DNA of 64,000 nt from UBA1447 sp002329225 (GTDB lineage: Bacteria > Bacillota > Clostridia > Oscillospirales > Acutalibacteraceae). Both the position numbers and the translations under genes were made by a program. Numbering within the stretch: position 1 is the first letter of the stretch; every line of letters starts with the position of its first letter. Under the pieces are notes generated by a model that saw nothing but the letters and a program-made list of their open reading frames with translations, was not told the DNA's origin and did not search any database. Positions 27,077-35,888 of this stretch are shown here, in pieces. The stretch spans positions 62,001-126,000 of the forward strand of contig JBMNVN010000004.1 in NCBI GenBank assembly GCA_050946835.1, given 5' to 3'.

Positions 27077-28036
27077 TTGAAAAGGATTGTCGCCGCAATA
27101 CTGATCCTTGCCGCCTTGATTTCAAACCTGTACGCCTGTGCAAAGAATGATGAGGACTCCCGCATCTCAGTAGTTTGCACCCTCTTCCCACAATATGATT
27201 TTGTCAGAGCCGTTGCGGGGGACAAAGTAAAGGCCGAACTCCTTTTGTCCCCCGGTGAGGATTTTCGTGAATACTCGCCGGATTCCGCCGACCTTGCCAA
27301 AATTGCCGAATGCAGCCTTTTTATCTACACAAACGAATATGCGGAACCCTGGGTAGCCGAAAAAACGGAAAAGATAAAGAAGAAGAAAAAGGGGCTTATC
27401 CTCAATGTCTGCGAGGGCATTCCCATTGATGTAAACCTTGCTCACGATGAGCACCATGAAGAGCACGAGCACGAGCATGAACATGAGCATGAACACGAAC
27501 ATAAGCACAATCATGACCCCTACGTCTGGGTACTGCCGAAGAATGCAATAAAAATGGTTGAGAACATAAAGGATACTCTTTGCCGCATAGACCCGGAAAA
27601 CGCCGGATTTTATACGGCAAATGCGGAAGCGTACAAATTGAATCTGGAAACTCTTGACACTAAATTCCGTGACACCGTGAGCAGTGCAAAAAGAAAAGTT
27701 TTTATCATGGCGGACCGTTTTACTTTGCAGTATTTTGTTATGGAATACTCCTTGGGCTATTTGGCGGCCCTGAATACATTTTCCCACCGCACCGAGCCGG
27801 ATGCCGCAACCCTTACAAAATTGAGGGAGGCTGTGTTAAAACAGGGCATACCCGCAGTTTTTTATCGGGAACTTTCCGACATGAAGACCGCGCGAAAAAT
27901 CTCCGCCGATACGGGAGCCAGGCTTCTGCAATTCCACGGCTGTGAAAACCTCAGTGCGGAAGAAACGGAAAATAAAGAAACCTATCTCTCATTAATGCAG
28001 AGGAATGCGGAAAACCTGAAGGCGGCGTTGAGTTAA
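27077..28036 (+). CDS. Zinc/manganese-binding-type ABC substrate-binding lipoprotein (cluster A-I), altered metal site
   Basis: A 319-residue lipoprotein (lipobox LYAC, Cys21) of the ZnuA/AdcA fold. CTLFPQYDFVRAVAGDKV is the usual first strand, a His-rich loop (about 117-146, mostly HEHEHE) precedes DPYVWVLPKNA, and FIMADRF, FYRELSD, TYLSLMQRN follow the clostridial pattern. Two ligand positions look changed: the first His after PG is replaced (PGEDFREYSP), and the expected SCHN is GCEN. No znuB/znuC genes adjoin it. It starts with TTG at 27077 behind AAAGGAGCG. It may be a zinc scavenger using a distant transporter or a modified binder. Confidence 0.85.
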   Translation: MKRIVAAILILAALISNLYACAKNDEDSRISVVCTLFPQYDFVRAVAGDKVKAELLLSPGEDFREYSPDSADLAKIAECSLFIYTNEYAEPWVAEKTEKIKKKKKGLILNVCEGIPIDVNLAHDEHHEEHEHEHEHEHEHEHKHNHDPYVWVLPKNAIKMVENIKDTLCRIDPENAGFYTANAEAYKLNLETLDTKFRDTVSSAKRKVFIMADRFTLQYFVMEYSLGYLAALNTFSHRTEPDAATLTKLREAVLKQGIPAVFYRELSDMKTARKISADTGARLLQFHGCENLSAEETENKETYLSLMQRNAENLKAALS

Positions 28037-28212
28037 AAATTTTCACTGCCCGCTACTCTCGGTTAGCATTGGCTAACTTGCACAGAAACACACTTCCAAC
28101 CTTGTGCATGTCCACGAAAATAACCGTTCTGTTGGATTTGTGCATTTAAATGTTTTATAATGCATTCGGTTGGAGATTTTCTGAAACGGAATTGTTATCA
28201 AAGGAGGATAAT

Positions 28213-29610
28213 ATGAAAAAGAATCTGTTTAAAAAGATGATTGCGGTATTACTCGCAATGACAATGCTCGGCGCTGCGGTTCCCTTCACCGCAACGGGCG
28301 CACCCTCGACAGGTGTAGACTACACTATTGTAAACCCCTATGAGGATGTGGATTGGGAAAACTGGGGACAATACAAAGCCAACCTGCACACCCACTCTTT
28401 GGTCAGTGACGGAAAAGAACATTTTGCCGATATGGTGGAAAGGCACTATGAACTTGGCTACGATATTCTGGCAATGACGGACCACGGCACCGTGGACAGG
28501 AGCTGGACGGACCTCAACATCAATCCGGGCCTTACCTTCGCCATGAATATCAAAACATTCGGGAGCAACCCCATACCCCTGACGCCTGAGCGCTTTGAGC
28601 AAATCAGCAGCGGTGCCGACAGAGGCGGCCGGGGCATGCTCAGAGCCCCCTACGGCATTGAACACAATGCGGCGGCTTTTAACAACACCCATGTGAACTC
28701 CCTTTTTGCAGACTGGGGCGATGGCTATTTAGGCGGCACAAGTTACTACGACCATATTCTAAGAGGTGTTGAAGATGCCGGAGGGCTCAGCTTTATCAAC
28801 CACCCCGGCGAGTACACTGGCGCAAGAAAAGACAACACCGATGACGCTTATGATACAAGCAACATCCGTTATGATTACATTGTTAAAAAGTTTACCACCC
28901 TGTTCAGAAACTACGAAAGCTGTGTGGGGATGGAGATTATTAACAAAAACGACAGCAGAACAAAAAACGACCGCAAGCTTTGGGATCTTCTGCTGGCCGA
29001 TGTTATACCGACCGGCAGGAACATTTTCGGTTTCGGCAACAGTGACGCCCACTATCTGGACGCCATTGACACCAACTGGAATGTGATGCTAATGCCCTCC
29101 AACACGGTGGAAAACCTTAGAATCTGTATGGAAAAAGGCGCATTCTTTGCCGCCAGCCACAATATACGGAACCCGAAAGAATTAAAACGCCTTGAGGATG
29201 AAACGGGCCTTACCCTGGGCGAAACCTGGGACGCCGACAGGACGTTACCTAAACCCGAAGTTACAAACATAACCGTAGATAACAGAGAGGACCGCATTGC
29301 CATTACAGCCGTCAACCACGAAACTATCCACTGGATTGCCGACGGACAGGTTATTCAGATAGGCGGCACCATTGACCTGGATAATTTTACCGGTAAACTG
29401 GGCAGCTATGTCCGGGCGGAAATCTGGGGCGAGGGCGGCATACTTTATTCCCAGCCTTTTATTCTGGAATATGAGGGAGCCCCCACCGCTGAAACATTTT
29501 TCTTCTTCGACTTCGGTTGGATACTCCACTATTTTGAAAACCTTTTTTATCGGCTCGTTGAGGCATCCGTAATCCTTTCATCCCTCCAAAGTTGGGCGCT
29601 CAAAGATTAA
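28213..29610 (+). CDS. Secreted PHP-domain metal-dependent hydrolase
   Basis: A 465-residue exported protein: signal peptide (KKMIAVLLAMTMLGAAVPF), then a PHP domain with H59/H61 in ANLHTHSLVSDG, DH in LAMTDHGTV, FINHPGEY and the C-terminal GNSDAHYLD. These are the usual PHP metal ligands, acting as phosphoesterases or sugar/nucleotide phosphatases. The remaining ~130 residues are beta-rich, then end in a hydrophobic stretch (FFFFDFGWILHYFENLFY). I start at the ATG at 28213 with AAAGGAGG upstream; the longer frame from 28150 would break the signal peptide. Substrate unknown. Confidence 0.82.
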   Translation: MKKNLFKKMIAVLLAMTMLGAAVPFTATGAPSTGVDYTIVNPYEDVDWENWGQYKANLHTHSLVSDGKEHFADMVERHYELGYDILAMTDHGTVDRSWTDLNINPGLTFAMNIKTFGSNPIPLTPERFEQISSGADRGGRGMLRAPYGIEHNAAAFNNTHVNSLFADWGDGYLGGTSYYDHILRGVEDAGGLSFINHPGEYTGARKDNTDDAYDTSNIRYDYIVKKFTTLFRNYESCVGMEIINKNDSRTKNDRKLWDLLLADVIPTGRNIFGFGNSDAHYLDAIDTNWNVMLMPSNTVENLRICMEKGAFFAASHNIRNPKELKRLEDETGLTLGETWDADRTLPKPEVTNITVDNREDRIAITAVNHETIHWIADGQVIQIGGTIDLDNFTGKLGSYVRAEIWGEGGILYSQPFILEYEGAPTAETFFFFDFGWILHYFENLFYRLVEASVILSSLQSWALKD

Positions 29611-29638
29611 AAGCTGCATAATCTAAAATAACAAGTAA

Positions 29639-29676
29639 AAAAACCGGCACGGGTGAATAGTCCGTGCCGGTTTTTA
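29639..29676. terminator. Bidirectional terminator between the PHP gene and maf
   Basis: CCGGCACGG (29644-29652) pairs with CCGTGCCGG (29662-29670), with an A-run before and a T-run after, so it can end transcription from both sides. Confidence 0.88.
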
Positions 29677-29711
29677 TTTTTATTTTTCCGCCATGTGAAA
29701 AACGGCAAAAT

Positions 29712-30260
29712 TCACTCCCGGATTGTGCGTACAACTCTTGCCACGGGCAGGCCTACCACATTGAAGTAATCGCCTTGTATTCCTTTGATATTCACACAGC
29801 CCAACCCCTGTATACCGTAGGCGCCCGCCTTATCCATGGGTTCCCCCGAAGCAACATAATTGTCAATTTCTTCATCGGTCAGGGGATAAAACTCCACCGC
29901 CGCTTCCTCTGTAAAAGCATTTTCTTTGCCGTTTTTAATTATACAGACTCCGGTGCAGACTTTATGGGTTTTGCCGGAAAGCAGTTTAAGCATCCTTGCG
30001 GCGTCAGCCTCGTCCCGGGGTTTACCCAAAATCTTGCCGTCCAGTAAAACCACGGTATCTGCCCCTACCACACAGGCGCCGGGATGTTTTTCCGCTACGG
30101 AGCGCGCTTTTTGGCAAGCCAGATTTTCCACCGCTTTTTCTACAGTTAAGCGGTCGTCAAAAACCTCCGGCCCGTCCGAAGGGCAAACCTCAAAATCCAG
30201 CCCCGCATTTCTCATCAGGTCCCGCCGTCTGGGGGAGGCGGAGGCAAGAATAATCTTCAA
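29712..30260 (-). CDS. maf: Maf-type nucleoside triphosphate pyrophosphatase
   Basis: About 182 residues of the Maf/Ham1 superfamily, which hydrolyses non-canonical or pyrimidine NTPs. The start motif LKIILASASPRRRDLM, the central VVGADTVVLLDGKILGKP and GAYGIQGLG are diagnostic. An ATG at 30269 abuts the GAAAGG ribosome binding site, so I prefer TTG at 30260, which gives the normal family N-terminus KIILASASPRR. It is the last gene of the efp-CD1247-type-NUDIX-maf group on the minus strand. Confidence 0.93.
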   Translation of the reverse strand: MKIILASASPRRRDLMRNAGLDFEVCPSDGPEVFDDRLTVEKAVENLACQKARSVAEKHPGACVVGADTVVLLDGKILGKPRDEADAARMLKLLSGKTHKVCTGVCIIKNGKENAFTEEAAVEFYPLTDEEIDNYVASGEPMDKAGAYGIQGLGCVNIKGIQGDYFNVVGLPVARVVRTIRE

Positions 30261-30287
30261 ACCTTTCATCCTTTCAAAGTCCGCTGC

Positions 30288-30851
30288 TCAGAACGCGGCT
30301 TCTCCGTCTTTAAGTCCGTCTTTAAGCATTGTATAAAGTTTTAATACCGCCGTCTGTGTTTTGCCGTCCTGCAACTGATTATCCTTAATCATTTTTACCA
30401 CCTCATCCAGAGGGAAAGCCCCTACTTCCAAAAACTCGTCTTCGTCCGGATTTTCTTCGGCAAAGGACAACTCCGCAGCGGCAAACAGGTAGATAGCCTC
30501 GCTGCTGTAAGCCGGAGCGGGATAATATACCCCCAGGTCAATAATGCGGCCGGCCACGGCTCCCGTTTCCTCCTTTAGTTCCCGCAGGGCACATTCAAGG
30601 GGAGTTTCACCGGAGTCAAGTTTGCCTGCGGGAATCTCCCAAAGAGGGGTGCGGAAAGGGTAACGGAATTGCCTTACCATTATTATTTCCCCTTCCCCGG
30701 TTAGGGGGACAACTCCTGCGGCTCCGTTATGGGCTATAAACTCACGCATGGAGAGTGAGCCGTTCGGCAGTTCCACCTTATCCGTATAGAGGGTGAGGAT
30801 TTTGCCGTCATATATTTTTTTGCTCTCAACAGTTTTTTCCGTTAAATCCAT
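30288..30851 (-). CDS. NUDIX hydrolase, ADP-ribose pyrophosphatase type
   Basis: A 187-residue NUDIX enzyme with the box GKLDSGETPLECALRELKEETG at about 77-98 (GX5EX7REUXEEXG pattern) and the early strand VRQFRYPFRTPLWEIPAG seen in ADP-ribose pyrophosphatases. It splits ADP-ribose into AMP and ribose 5-phosphate. It lies between the CD1247-type gene and maf, both house-cleaning nucleotide or stress-related neighbours. Confidence 0.9.
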   Translation of the reverse strand: MDLTEKTVESKKIYDGKILTLYTDKVELPNGSLSMREFIAHNGAAGVVPLTGEGEIIMVRQFRYPFRTPLWEIPAGKLDSGETPLECALRELKEETGAVAGRIIDLGVYYPAPAYSSEAIYLFAAAELSFAEENPDEDEFLEVGAFPLDEVVKMIKDNQLQDGKTQTAVLKLYTMLKDGLKDGEAAF

Positions 30852-30930
30852 TTTATTCTCCTCTTAGACTTTCGGGGGAAGTTAAAAATTTAGGGCAGGC
30901 CTGTGCCTGCCCCGTGTTCAGAGCTGTCGC

Positions 30931-31362
30931 TCAATCATCATCCTCATCGTCGTCATCGTCATCATCATCGCAGCAGTCTTCGCACTCACAGACGATATCA
31001 AACTCCAGGGCTTCGCCGCAATTGGGGCAGTCAATTTCGCCATCTTCAATAATGCGGGCGTCCACGCAGATAACTTCGCCGCATTTCGGGCATTCCACAT
31101 CGTAGTACTCATCTTCCAAATCTTCATCATCGCCGACGATGCCTTCGTAAATGAACCTTTCGACAGCGTCCAGATCCTCGTCAACTTCGTCCAGTTGTTC
31201 ACTTACAATACCCAACCCGTCCTCCAGATCGGAAACGGTAAGCGCCAGGTCGTCCAGCAAATCCATCATACTGTTGATAATCTTCGTTTCGGGTTTTTCG
31301 GGATCCAGTTTTAAGCCTTCCGCCAAACCTCTGAGATATGCGGCTTTTTCAGTAACTGTCAT
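30931..31362 (-). CDS. CD1247-type zinc-ribbon protein with poly-Asp tail
   Basis: A 143-residue clostridial protein of unknown function. The N-terminal helical part (AYLRGLAEGLKLDP, then IINSMMDLLDDL) is the CD1247-like domain, followed by a coiled acidic stretch. A zinc ribbon follows (CPKCGE, then CPNCGEALEFDI), then CECEDCC and a C-terminal run of Asp/Glu (last 12 residues almost all Asp). The tail is encoded by an imperfect trinucleotide run. AAGGAGG precedes the ATG. It sits directly after efp, with which it is usually linked in Clostridia. Confidence 0.85.
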   Translation of the reverse strand: MTVTEKAAYLRGLAEGLKLDPEKPETKIINSMMDLLDDLALTVSDLEDGLGIVSEQLDEVDEDLDAVERFIYEGIVGDDEDLEDEYYDVECPKCGEVICVDARIIEDGEIDCPNCGEALEFDIVCECEDCCDDDDDDDDEDDD

Positions 31363-31380
31363 TTTAATTCCTCCTTGATA

Positions 31381-31938
31381 TTATGCACGGCTCAGATATT
31401 CGCCTGTGCGGGTATCGACAATAACCAGTTCGCCTTCTTCAATAAAGAGGGGTACTTTGATTGTGGTCCCCGTTTCAACCTCGGCGGGTTTTGTAGCACT
31501 GGTGGCGGTATCGCCCTTAAAGCCGGGATCGGTTTTTGTTATTTTAAGCGTTACGGTAGTGGGCGCTTCCAGACCGAAAACGTTGCCTTTATAAGATAAA
31601 ACTTTGCAGACCTCGTTTTCTTTTATAAATCTGAAGCTGTCCGGTAAAACCGAAGCGTCCAAGGGGATAAGCTCGAAAGTTTCCTGGTCCATAAAATAGT
31701 AGAGTTCGCCGTCGTTATAGGAATATTCCATATCCTTGCGTTCCACATATGCGGTAGGGAACTTTTCGGAAGGATTGAAGGTGCGCTCCACCACGGAACC
31801 GGCTACGACATTGCGGATTTTTGTGCGTACAAAGGCGGCGCCTTTGCCCGGCTTAACATGCTGAAATTCGATAATTTGATAGACTTCGCCATCCATCTCG
31901 AAGGTGACGCCGTTGCGAAAATCTCCTGCAGAAATCAT
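31381..31938 (-). CDS. efp: Translation elongation factor P
   Basis: A 185-residue tRNA-shaped factor that relieves ribosome stalling at polyproline. The N-terminal KOW-like domain reads MISAGDFRNGVTFEMDGEVY and the loop VKPGKGAAFVR carries the conserved lysine K32, followed by two OB domains. ATG at 31938 gives the standard length and lies nine bases after GGAGGAG; the earlier ATG at 31971 is rejected. First gene of a minus-strand run (efp, CD1247-type, NUDIX, maf) with its own promoter. The adhesin in this window is proline-rich, a possible client. Confidence 0.96.
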   Translation of the reverse strand: MISAGDFRNGVTFEMDGEVYQIIEFQHVKPGKGAAFVRTKIRNVVAGSVVERTFNPSEKFPTAYVERKDMEYSYNDGELYYFMDQETFELIPLDASVLPDSFRFIKENEVCKVLSYKGNVFGLEAPTTVTLKITKTDPGFKGDTATSATKPAEVETGTTIKVPLFIEEGELVIVDTRTGEYLSRA

Positions 31939-31975
31939 AAGTTTTTTCTCCTCCGCTTTTATTGATTGCAAGGTT

Positions 31976-32004
31976 ATTCTAAACGATTGCTATAATCTTT
32001 TCAA
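31976..32004 (-). promoter_or_regulatory. Promoter of the efp operon
   Basis: On the minus strand TTGAAA (complement of 31999-32004), 17 bases, TAGAAT (complement of 31976-31981), 38 bases before the efp start. Confidence 0.7.
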
Positions 32005-32051
32005 GTAGTTATTAATATTGTGCAAAAACTCTTGGCGGCAACTTGTATAAA

Positions 32052-33116
32052 CTAAAGTATAATCAACTCTTTTGCGGCTTTGGTCAGGTTTTCACAGCCT
32101 GTTAAGGTAATAAGCGCCATATCCTCAATGCGCACACCGAATTGACCGGGCAGATATATACCCGGCTCCACCGTGACTATATTCCCCGGTGAAAGATTGC
32201 CCTTGCCTTTGGGCGACAGGGTCGGCCCTTCGTGAATTTCTATCCCTACGCCGTGGCCCAAACCGTGGCCGAAAAACTCGCCGTAACCGGCGGCTTCAAT
32301 TACTTCCCTTGCCGCCGCATCGGCCTCCACACAGGAAAGGCCCGGTTTTAAAACTTCCAGCGCGGCTTTTTGCGCCGCAAGCACGGTTTCATAAACCAGG
32401 CTTTGTTTTTCCGTTACAGAAGTGAGAGCGACGGTGCGGGTCATATCACTGCGGTAACCTTCCGCCGTTGCGCCGAAATCCATGGTAATAAAATCGCCGG
32501 ATTCCACCTTTTTATCCGACGGAACGGCGTGAGGTTTGGATGAATTGGCGCCGGAGGCGACAATGGTTTCAAAAGCCAAGGATTCCGCCCCGTTTTTGAG
32601 CATAAAAAAGTCCAGTTCCAAGGCAATTTCCCGCTCAGTCACGCCGGGACGGATAAAATTAAGAATGTTCTCAAAAGCGGCTTCGGCAATTTTTTGAGCC
32701 GTTTTTATTTTTGCAACTTCCGCCTCGCCTTTAACTAAACGCAAATTTTCTATCAGAATGTCGGCCTCTTCACCCCGGCAAAGCTCAATATCGCCCAGTG
32801 TGCGGGCAAGTTTTTCAAAACCCGCAACGGTTTGCCAACGCACCTCACAGGCAAGGCGGCGGCAGCCGAAAAGTTTTGCAAAGCAGGGCAACTGTTCTTC
32901 ACGCTTTTTAAGCTCCTGAACCTCACAGCAGGTTATCAGGTTTTTCGCCGCCTCAATATATCGGCAGTCCGTGAGGAAAACGCTTTTATTTTTTGCCGCT
33001 ATCAGAATACCCGCAGAGGAAGGGAAGCCCGTAAAAAAACGCCTGTTTTCCGGCGATTCTATTATAACTCCGTCAATATCTTCCGGCAGTGATTTGATTA
33101 AACTTTCCAACTTCAT
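32052..33116 (-). CDS. M24-family Xaa-Pro aminopeptidase (YqhT-like)
   Basis: A 354-residue cytoplasmic metallopeptidase removing N-terminal residues before proline. The creatinase-like N-domain (1-125) precedes a pita-bread domain with the five metal ligands: ITMDFGATAEGYRSDMTRT (two Asp), GHGLGHGVGIEIHE (His), VTVEPGIYLP (Glu) and VRIEDMAL (Glu). I take ATG at 33116 (MKLESLI), with GGGGGTC upstream; a longer reading from a TTG at 33155 is unlikely. It sits beside efp as yqhT does in Bacillus, both serving proline-containing proteins. Confidence 0.93.
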   Translation of the reverse strand: MKLESLIKSLPEDIDGVIIESPENRRFFTGFPSSAGILIAAKNKSVFLTDCRYIEAAKNLITCCEVQELKKREEQLPCFAKLFGCRRLACEVRWQTVAGFEKLARTLGDIELCRGEEADILIENLRLVKGEAEVAKIKTAQKIAEAAFENILNFIRPGVTEREIALELDFFMLKNGAESLAFETIVASGANSSKPHAVPSDKKVESGDFITMDFGATAEGYRSDMTRTVALTSVTEKQSLVYETVLAAQKAALEVLKPGLSCVEADAAAREVIEAAGYGEFFGHGLGHGVGIEIHEGPTLSPKGKGNLSPGNIVTVEPGIYLPGQFGVRIEDMALITLTGCENLTKAAKELIIL

Positions 33117-33157
33117 ATTGACCCCCGGCTCCGATTTCAAGAAGATTTTTACCAAAG

Positions 33158-33183
33158 AAAAAGCGGGCTTTCGCCCGCTTTTT
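33158..33183 (-). terminator. Rho-independent terminator after rpsU
   Basis: AAAAAGCGGGC (33158-33168) and GCCCGCTTTTT (33173-33183) form a tight stem with a TTTC loop; on the minus strand the U-tract follows directly. It lies two bases past the rpsU stop. Confidence 0.9.
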
Positions 33184-33185
33184 AC

Positions 33186-33362
33186 TTACTTAAATTTGCG
33201 CTTACGAGCCGCCTCGGACTTTTTCTTCCTCTTCAAAGAAGGTTTGACATAGTGCTCCCTTTTGCGAACCTCCTGAATTGTGCCGTCCTTGGACTGTTGC
33301 CTTTTAAAACGCCTAAGCGCGCTGTCTAGCGACTCATTTTCTTTTACTCTGATTTCACTCAT
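33186..33362 (-). CDS. rpsU: Small ribosomal subunit protein bS21
   Basis: A 58-residue basic protein read from the minus strand: it begins MSEIRVKENESLDSALRRFK and ends KSEAARKRKFK, exactly the S21 pattern, including KREHYVKPS in the middle. GGAGGGAGGG precedes the ATG. A strong promoter lies about 55 bases upstream and a terminator directly follows, so it is a single-gene unit, as often in Firmicutes. Assignment is secure. Confidence 0.98.
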   Translation of the reverse strand: MSEIRVKENESLDSALRRFKRQQSKDGTIQEVRKREHYVKPSLKRKKKSEAARKRKFK

Positions 33363-33412
33363 TTATATTCCCTCCCTCCGCCTGAGCAGGGGTTATTATT
33401 TCAGTAATCATT

Positions 33413-33442
33413 ATTGTACTATGCCCGGCTATTGTTTGTCAA
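33413..33442 (-). promoter_or_regulatory. Promoter of rpsU
   Basis: On the minus strand TTGACA (complement of 33437-33442), 18 bases, TACAAT (complement of 33413-33418). Confidence 0.8.
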
Positions 33443-33478
33443 CAAAAACGGAGGATTTTCCCGCATATCGGGCAAGAT

Positions 33479-35887
33479 TCACCGAACCACAAAGTTGACC
33501 AGTTTGCCTTTTACATAAATTGCTTTAATCACTTGCTTGCCTTCAAGGGCCTGCGCTACTTTTTCATCGGCTTTGGCAAGTTCTATCGCTTCTTCTTCCG
33601 ATATATCGGCGGACACGGTCAGCTTACCCCTGAGTTTGCCGTTTAACTGAACGACAAGCTCAATCACATCGTCCACACATTTTTCCGGGTCATACTCCGG
33701 CCACTTCCGGTCGGTTATGCGGCCGCCGAAGTTCATAACCTCCCAGGCTTCCTCCGTTACGTGGGGAGCAAAGGGATTAAGTAAAATCAGCAGGGTTTTA
33801 TATTCTTCCCGGGTGACGGTTCCGATTTCCGTTATGCGGTTGAGCAGGGTCATCATTGCCGCTATGGCGGTGTTGCCTTTAAGTGCGTCTATATCATGAC
33901 CTACCTTTTGGATAGTCTTGTGGATATCCGCTTCAAGCTCGGGGCGGTAGCCGCCGTCAATGCAGTTTTCCCGCAAAGACCAAACGCGCTCCACAAACCG
34001 TTTACACCCCTTTATGCTGGAGGAACTCCAGGGGGCAGCTTTTTCAAAGTCGCCTATGAACACCTCATACAGGCGCATAGTGTCCGCACCGTACTCGTTG
34101 ACTATGTCATCGGGATTAACCACATTTCCACGGGATTTGGACATTTTTTCTCCGTTTTCCCCGAGAATCATACCGTGGCTTGTACGCTTTGCGTAGGGTT
34201 CGCTCCAGGGCACCACACCGACATCATACAAAAACTTATGCCAAAAGCGGCTGTAAAGCAGATGCAGGGTGGTATGCTCCATACCGCCGTTGTACCAGTC
34301 CACGGGCATCCAATAGTCCAGAGCCTCTTTTGAGGCAAGCGCCTTGTCGTTATCAGGGTCGCAGTAACGCAAAAAGTACCAGGAGGAACCCGCCCATTGC
34401 GGCATTGTGTCCGTTTCCCTTTTTGCGGGGCCGCCGCAGTCGGGGCAGACGGTGTTGACCCAATCCGTCAGCTTTGCCAACGGGGATTCCCCGTCTTCGG
34501 TGGGTTCATAACTTTCCACCATGGGCAGCAGGAGAGGCAGTTCGCTTTCCGGCAGGGGAACATAGCCGCATTTTTCGCAGTAGACCATGGGTATGGGTTC
34601 GCCCCAATATCTCTGGCGTGAGAATACCCAGTCCCGGAGTTTGAAGTTTACCTTTGCACGGCCTTTGCCTTCTTTTTCCAGCCATTCCAACATGGTTTTT
34701 TGAGCCTTTTCCACGCTCATATCATTGATAAAACCGGAGTTTACGATTACCCCCGTATCACATTCGGTGTAGGCTTCCTGCTGAACATCCTTGCCGCCTT
34801 TGACCACTTCCACAATCGGGAGGTCAAATTTTTTGGCAAATTCCCAGTCCCTTGTGTCATGCCCCGGCACCGCCATAATTGCGCCCGTACCGTAAGAGGC
34901 AAGCACATAGTCGGAAATAAAGATGGGAATTTCGGCATTATTGACGGGGTTAATCGCATAAACGCCGTCAAGCCTTACGCCGGTTTTTTCTTTGTTTACC
35001 TCGGTGCGTTCAAAGTCGGATTTTTTGGCGGCTTCTTCTTTATAGGCGTTTACTTCATCCATATTGCGGATAAGGGGCGCCCATTTTTCCACCAAATCAT
35101 GCTCCGGCGATATTACCATATAGGTGGCGCCGAAGAGGGTATCCTGCCTGGTGGTAAACACCGTTATTTTATCCCCGGCGCTTGACGGAAAATCCACCTC
35201 CGCCCCTACGGAACGGCCTATCCAGTTATGCTGCTGCAGCTTTACCCGTTCAATAAAATCCAAATCTTCAAGGTCGTCTACCAAACGCTGGGCGTACTCG
35301 GTAATCTTGAGCATCCACTGGCTTTTAACCTTGCGCACCACTTCACTGCCGCAACGCTCGCAAACGCCGTTTACAACCTCTTCATTCGCCAGCACGCATT
35401 TGCAGGAAAGGCACCAGTTGACCGCCATCTCTTTTTTATAGGCAAGCCCTTTTTTATACAGCTGTAAGAATATCCACTGGGTCCATTTATAATAAGCGGG
35501 GTCGGTCGTGTTTACCTCCCGGCTCCAGTCGAAAGAAAAGCCCAGGGATTGCAGTTGCTGTTTAAAGCGGGCTATGTTATCCTTTGTCACCTTTTCGGGG
35601 TGAATTTTGTTTTTTATGGCATAGTTTTCCGTAGGCAGACCGAAAGCGTCCCAACCCATAGGATAGAGTACATTATAGCCCTGAAGACGCTTTTTGCGCG
35701 CCACCAGATCAAGGGCCGTATAAGAGCGGGGATGGCCCACGTGAAGCCCCTGCCCGGAAGGATAAGGGAACTCCACCAGGCAATAGAACTTGGGGAGGGA
35801 AAAATCCTGCTTGGCGTGAAATACTCCGCTTTCTTCCCAACGTTCCTGCCACTTTTTTTCCGCCTTTTTAAAATCAAACTCCGCCAT
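33479..35887 (-). CDS. leuS: Leucyl-tRNA synthetase
   Basis: An 802-residue class Ia synthetase charging tRNA-Leu. The HIGH motif is HVGH in YPSGQGLHVGHPRSY; KMSKS is in GENGEKMSKSRGNVVNPD. The zinc-binding CX2C pairs (CLSCKCVLANEE, CERCGSE) and the CP1 editing domain with TTRQDTLFGATYM are present, as is a C-terminal domain ending KAIYVKGKLVNFVVR. ATG at 35887 is chosen for the GAGG upstream. It lies one base after rsfS, so the two are coupled, part of nadD-yqeK-rsfS-leuS. Confidence 0.98.
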   Translation of the reverse strand: MAEFDFKKAEKKWQERWEESGVFHAKQDFSLPKFYCLVEFPYPSGQGLHVGHPRSYTALDLVARKKRLQGYNVLYPMGWDAFGLPTENYAIKNKIHPEKVTKDNIARFKQQLQSLGFSFDWSREVNTTDPAYYKWTQWIFLQLYKKGLAYKKEMAVNWCLSCKCVLANEEVVNGVCERCGSEVVRKVKSQWMLKITEYAQRLVDDLEDLDFIERVKLQQHNWIGRSVGAEVDFPSSAGDKITVFTTRQDTLFGATYMVISPEHDLVEKWAPLIRNMDEVNAYKEEAAKKSDFERTEVNKEKTGVRLDGVYAINPVNNAEIPIFISDYVLASYGTGAIMAVPGHDTRDWEFAKKFDLPIVEVVKGGKDVQQEAYTECDTGVIVNSGFINDMSVEKAQKTMLEWLEKEGKGRAKVNFKLRDWVFSRQRYWGEPIPMVYCEKCGYVPLPESELPLLLPMVESYEPTEDGESPLAKLTDWVNTVCPDCGGPAKRETDTMPQWAGSSWYFLRYCDPDNDKALASKEALDYWMPVDWYNGGMEHTTLHLLYSRFWHKFLYDVGVVPWSEPYAKRTSHGMILGENGEKMSKSRGNVVNPDDIVNEYGADTMRLYEVFIGDFEKAAPWSSSSIKGCKRFVERVWSLRENCIDGGYRPELEADIHKTIQKVGHDIDALKGNTAIAAMMTLLNRITEIGTVTREEYKTLLILLNPFAPHVTEEAWEVMNFGGRITDRKWPEYDPEKCVDDVIELVVQLNGKLRGKLTVSADISEEEAIELAKADEKVAQALEGKQVIKAIYVKGKLVNFVVR

Positions 35888-35888
35888 T

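Noticed and set aside
27450..27520. CRISPR-like array in the GARCAY run
   Set aside because: Units are six bases without spacers and lie in frame inside a coding sequence.
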